The position numbers and the translations under genes are program-made. From Trema orientale (lineage: Eukaryota > Streptophyta > Magnoliopsida > Rosales > Cannabaceae), in contig JXTC01000323.1 in NCBI GenBank assembly GCA_002914845.1, positions 186,171-250,170 of the forward strand: a stretch of 64,000 nucleotides of DNA. Direction: 5' to 3'. Below are positions 61,299 through 64,000 of the stretch, in pieces (position 1 is the first letter of the stretch; the number at the start of each line of letters is the position of its first letter). The notes beneath the pieces are model-generated. The model ran no database searches and was not told where the DNA came from. It saw only the letters and a program-made list of their open reading frames with translations.

Positions 61299-61306
61299 TA
61301 TAAAAA
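61299..61306 (+). promoter_or_regulatory. TATA box of the BiP gene
   Basis: TATAAAAA 75 bp upstream of the ATG at 61374. This is a canonical sequence, and it implies a short leader of about 40-45 bases. Confidence 0.7.
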
Positions 61307-61373
61307 CCCACCATATTCCCATATATCGCTTACTACATCGCATCTCTCTCAATGAGCCTTCAGACTCTGCATC

Positions 61374-64000
61374 ATGGCACCCAAGAACCTACTGCTATTA
61401 TTTACTTCCAGTAAGATTACGAAAATTACTCTCTTATAATTTTAGTATTATTGATCTTGCTCTTTAATTACTACTCTCTTATAATTTTGTTATTATATTC
61501 TTGCTCATAAATTTTTAGAGTAAGTTTTCCTTGTAATTATATATATATATAGTTCTAGTTTAATTAATTGGTTAAGTTGATTGGGATTTTGGGAGGTTGA
61601 GATAATGTTTGGTAAAATCTGGTTAAAGGTATCGTAGTATTCTTCAATGCTCCTCTGTTTGATTAAGCCCACAAACATCACCCTCCCCTAGTGATGTACC
61701 ATACTTATGTTTTCTGTTTACGGCCTAAACTTTTTTTTTTTCTTTCTTTCTTTTACGTTTTCACAACATTATGTACGTGTGATCTTGTCGTGAACCACTT
61801 GTATTGTACATTAATATTGAATGTTTCAGTAATAGTTATTTAGTTTATAAGAGAATTTTCGTGTCTCTAAGTAGAAACAAGCGAATTTTCGTTTTTCTAG
61901 CCCCTTTTACTTTTTTCTAAGAGAGTTACACATCTATGCAAACTAAAACCCATGAAGTTCACCTTACTATCGCTTTAAAAATATGCTCTTTCCTCTTTTT
62001 TGTTTTTGTTCACCAAAAAAATCACGAGTTTTTATTCTAAAGAAACTTTTTAATTATTATTTCTTCAGTATTCTTTTATATAAATTGTAAATGTTGATGG
62101 TCAGTACGTTCTGTTATTTAATTTGTTGTTCTCTATATTTTTCTTCTCAGTATTTGGTTTTTCGATCTCTAAGTACGAATAGTCTTACTTTTCTACGTAT
62201 AGATTATGTTTTTCCTTACGTTTTTTTTTTTTATTCGCCGGAAGATTTAGAGATGGGTTTTGACCTCAAATTCTAAAGTACTTGTTTTCTTTTTTTCTAT
62301 AGTGTTTTTGTTCGGACTAGCGATAGTAGCTGGTGCTTCATCTAATAACAAGCCCGGAACCGTAATTGGAATTGATCTTGGTACTACATATTCTTGTGTG
62401 GGGGTCCTTAAGAACGGTCACGTGGAGATTATAGCCAACGACCAAGGCAACAGGATCACCCCTTCTTGGGTTGCATTCACTGATACTGAGCGTCTCATAG
62501 GTGAGGCTGCAAAAAATCAAGTGGCTCTCAATGGAGAACGCACTGTTTTTGACGTCAAGCGGCTCATCGGGAGAAAGTAAGTCACAATTTTCTGCTATCT
62601 AATTTGGAAAAACGTTGTGATTTTTGTGTTCTACGGAGTGATATTTGAATTGGGTTTGGCTTGTTTTTTTTTTTTTTTTTTTTAATAATATATATATATA
62701 TATATAGATTTGATGATCCAGAAGTTCAAAGAGATATCAAATTTTTACCTTATAAGGTAGTCAACAAGGCTGGTAAGCCTTATATAGAGGTGAAGGTCAA
62801 AGGAGAAACCAAGGTTTTTAGCCCCGAGGAAATAAGCGCTATGGTTTTGGGGAAGATGAAGGAGACGGCAGAGCAATATTTGGGGAAGCAAATAAAGGAC
62901 GCCGTTATTACTGTTCCAGGTACATACAGATTAGTAGTTATCAAGTTTGAGAAGTACCTAGCAGCACTTCTAACACTATTCTGTCAAATTACTTAATAGA
63001 TAAATTCCACCAAAATATCTAACAAAGCGAGTGTTGCTAGTAGTAAATTAGTATAGTTTATATTATAAGTTGTTTAGTGTTCAAATCTTATCTTTTATTC
63101 AACAATTGGTTATTTTTTTTGTGTTAATGAGTATTAATCAATGGTTTTCCTTGTAGCTTATTTCAATGACGCACAGAGACAGGCTACAAAGGACGCAGGC
63201 ACCATCGCTGGGCTGAATGTGACTCGAATAATCAACGAGCCAACAGCAGCCGCATTTGCCTATGGTCTGGACGAGAAAGGAAAAGAAGAGAACGTTTTGG
63301 TGTTTGATCTTGGAGGCGGTACGTTTGATGTCAGCATCTTGACCATTGACGATGGAGTTTTTGAAGTTCTTGCTACGAGTGGAGATACCCATTTAGGCGG
63401 GGAAGACTTTGATCACAGAGTGATGGAGCATTTCATCAAGTTAATCAAGAAGAAGTATAACAAGGATATTACTAAGGACAACAAGGCTCTTGGGAAGCTT
63501 CGCAAGGAATGTGAAAGAGCCAAGAGAGCATTGAGTAGCCAACACCAAGTACGAGTTGAGATCGAGTCTCTTATTGATGGAATCGATTTCTCCGAACCAC
63601 TGACCAGGGCTAGATTTGAGGAACTAAACTTGGACTTGTTTAAAAAGACCATGGGGCCGGTGAAAAAGGCCATGCAAGATGCTGGCTTGAAGAAAACCGA
63701 TATCCATGAGATTGTGCTTGTTGGTGGAAGCACTAGAATTCCCAAGGTGCAACAGCTTTTGAAGGACTTCTTTGATGGGAAAGAACCAAACAAGGGTGTC
63801 AATCCTGATGAGGCTGTAGCCTATGGTGCAGCCTTGCAGGGCGGAATCCTCAGTGGTGAAGGCAGCGAGGAAACCAAAAGTACTCAAATTGTCATTCATA
63901 ACTTAGACTTGAGTAGTTGTTATTTATAGGCTATGCTTCTTATAAGATTTGTTTGTTTGATTTTGCAGAAATGCTTGTGCTTGATGTTGCTCCTTTGAGT
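61374..64000 (+). CDS. ER luminal-binding protein (BiP, HSP70 family), 5' part
   Basis: An HSP70 chaperone of the ER lumen, cut by the window end. Exons: 61374-61410, 62303-62576, 62708-62919, 63157-63879 and 63969 onward, GT-AG and in frame, giving 426 residues so far. The tiny first exon, joined by an 892-bp intron, creates a signal peptide ([20 protein letters not shown], then VAGAS). Without it the second exon has no ATG, so a start placed there is wrong. ATPase motifs: GIDLGTTYS (from residue 35), [12 protein letters not shown] and [16 protein letters not shown]. The phrase [20 protein letters not shown] marks the BiP type rather than cytosolic HSP70. Differences from the usual plant BiP (EEN and [13 protein letters not shown] surroundings, [11 protein letters not shown] for TKDILLLDVAP) hint at the divergent stress-induced BiP3 branch. 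The substrate domain and HDEL tail lie outside the window. Confidence 0.94.

Noticed and set aside
62260-62302. BiP start within the sequence just before exon 2
   Set aside because: The codon is TTG and the segment ends in a consensus splice acceptor; the ATG at 61374 with a spliced signal peptide explains the gene better.
63413-63802. 129-codon minus-strand open frame
   Set aside because: Antisense of BiP exon 4, which is a clear HSP70 coding exon.
1-64000. tRNA, rRNA, microRNA precursors and CRISPR arrays
   Set aside because: No tRNA-like fold with a GGTTCGAATCC-type arm, no rRNA sequence, no familiar mature microRNA and no spaced direct repeats of CRISPR type were found by reading. The TGGTATCAGAGC motifs are retroelement primer sites, not tRNA genes.

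Overview
This is a nuclear window from a flowering plant, almost certainly a eudicot. The coding islands are AP2/ERF, UCH, crotonase and BiP genes with plant-type GT-AG introns. They sit in AT-rich intergenic DNA full of MITEs, hAT and Mutator-type fragments and Ty1/copia fossils. I cannot name the species. Assembly gaps (N) lie at 18346-18347, 21463-21546 and 47687.

Layout. (1) 0.8-2.0 kb: an intronless ERF5/ERF6-type ethylene-response factor on the minus strand. (2) 2-26 kb: a long intergenic region with many small non-autonomous DNA transposons, several with clear target-site duplications, plus LTR fossils at about 6.3 and 23.4 kb. (3) 26.8-27.7 kb: an intronless ERF1A/ERF2-type factor on the plus strand, divergent from the first. 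(4) 30.4-39.0 kb: a broken Ty1/copia element on the minus strand with both LTRs and a 5-bp target duplication, itself hit by a second element (32.08-33.84 kb, probably a solo LTR). (5) 39.9-40.9 kb: two Mutator-type MITEs side by side. (6) 45.6-49.2 kb: a complete nine-exon ubiquitin C-terminal hydrolase (UCH3 type), minus strand, with a TGGGCY-rich minisatellite just upstream. (7) 49.7-52.85 kb: a 3.15-kb element with long terminal inverted repeats, filled with a degenerate 22-bp repeat carrying TTGAC cores. (8) 53.5-57.0 kb: a complete eight-exon mitochondrial enoyl-CoA hydratase-like gene, minus strand. (9) 57.4-60.4 kb: a stack of one Tourist-like MITE, two hAT elements and one Mutator-like MITE. 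(10) 61.4 kb to the end: the 5' part of an ER-luminal HSP70 (BiP), plus strand, cut by the window edge.

How the genes relate. The two ERFs are group IX factors of ethylene, jasmonate and pathogen signalling. From memory, their adjacency to a UCH3 gene matches the Arabidopsis order ERF6-ERF1A-UCH3 (At4g17490-At4g17500-At4g17510), so the block looks like ancient microsynteny stretched by transposons. The other genes are separate: ubiquitin recycling, mitochondrial acyl-CoA metabolism and ER protein folding. I see no operon-like or defence-island-like system. The most unusual signal is the 22-bp W-box-like repeat inside the inverted-repeat element between UCH3 and the hydratase gene. Exon borders were placed by hand from splice sites and reading-frame continuity; both complete spliced genes keep frame throughout.
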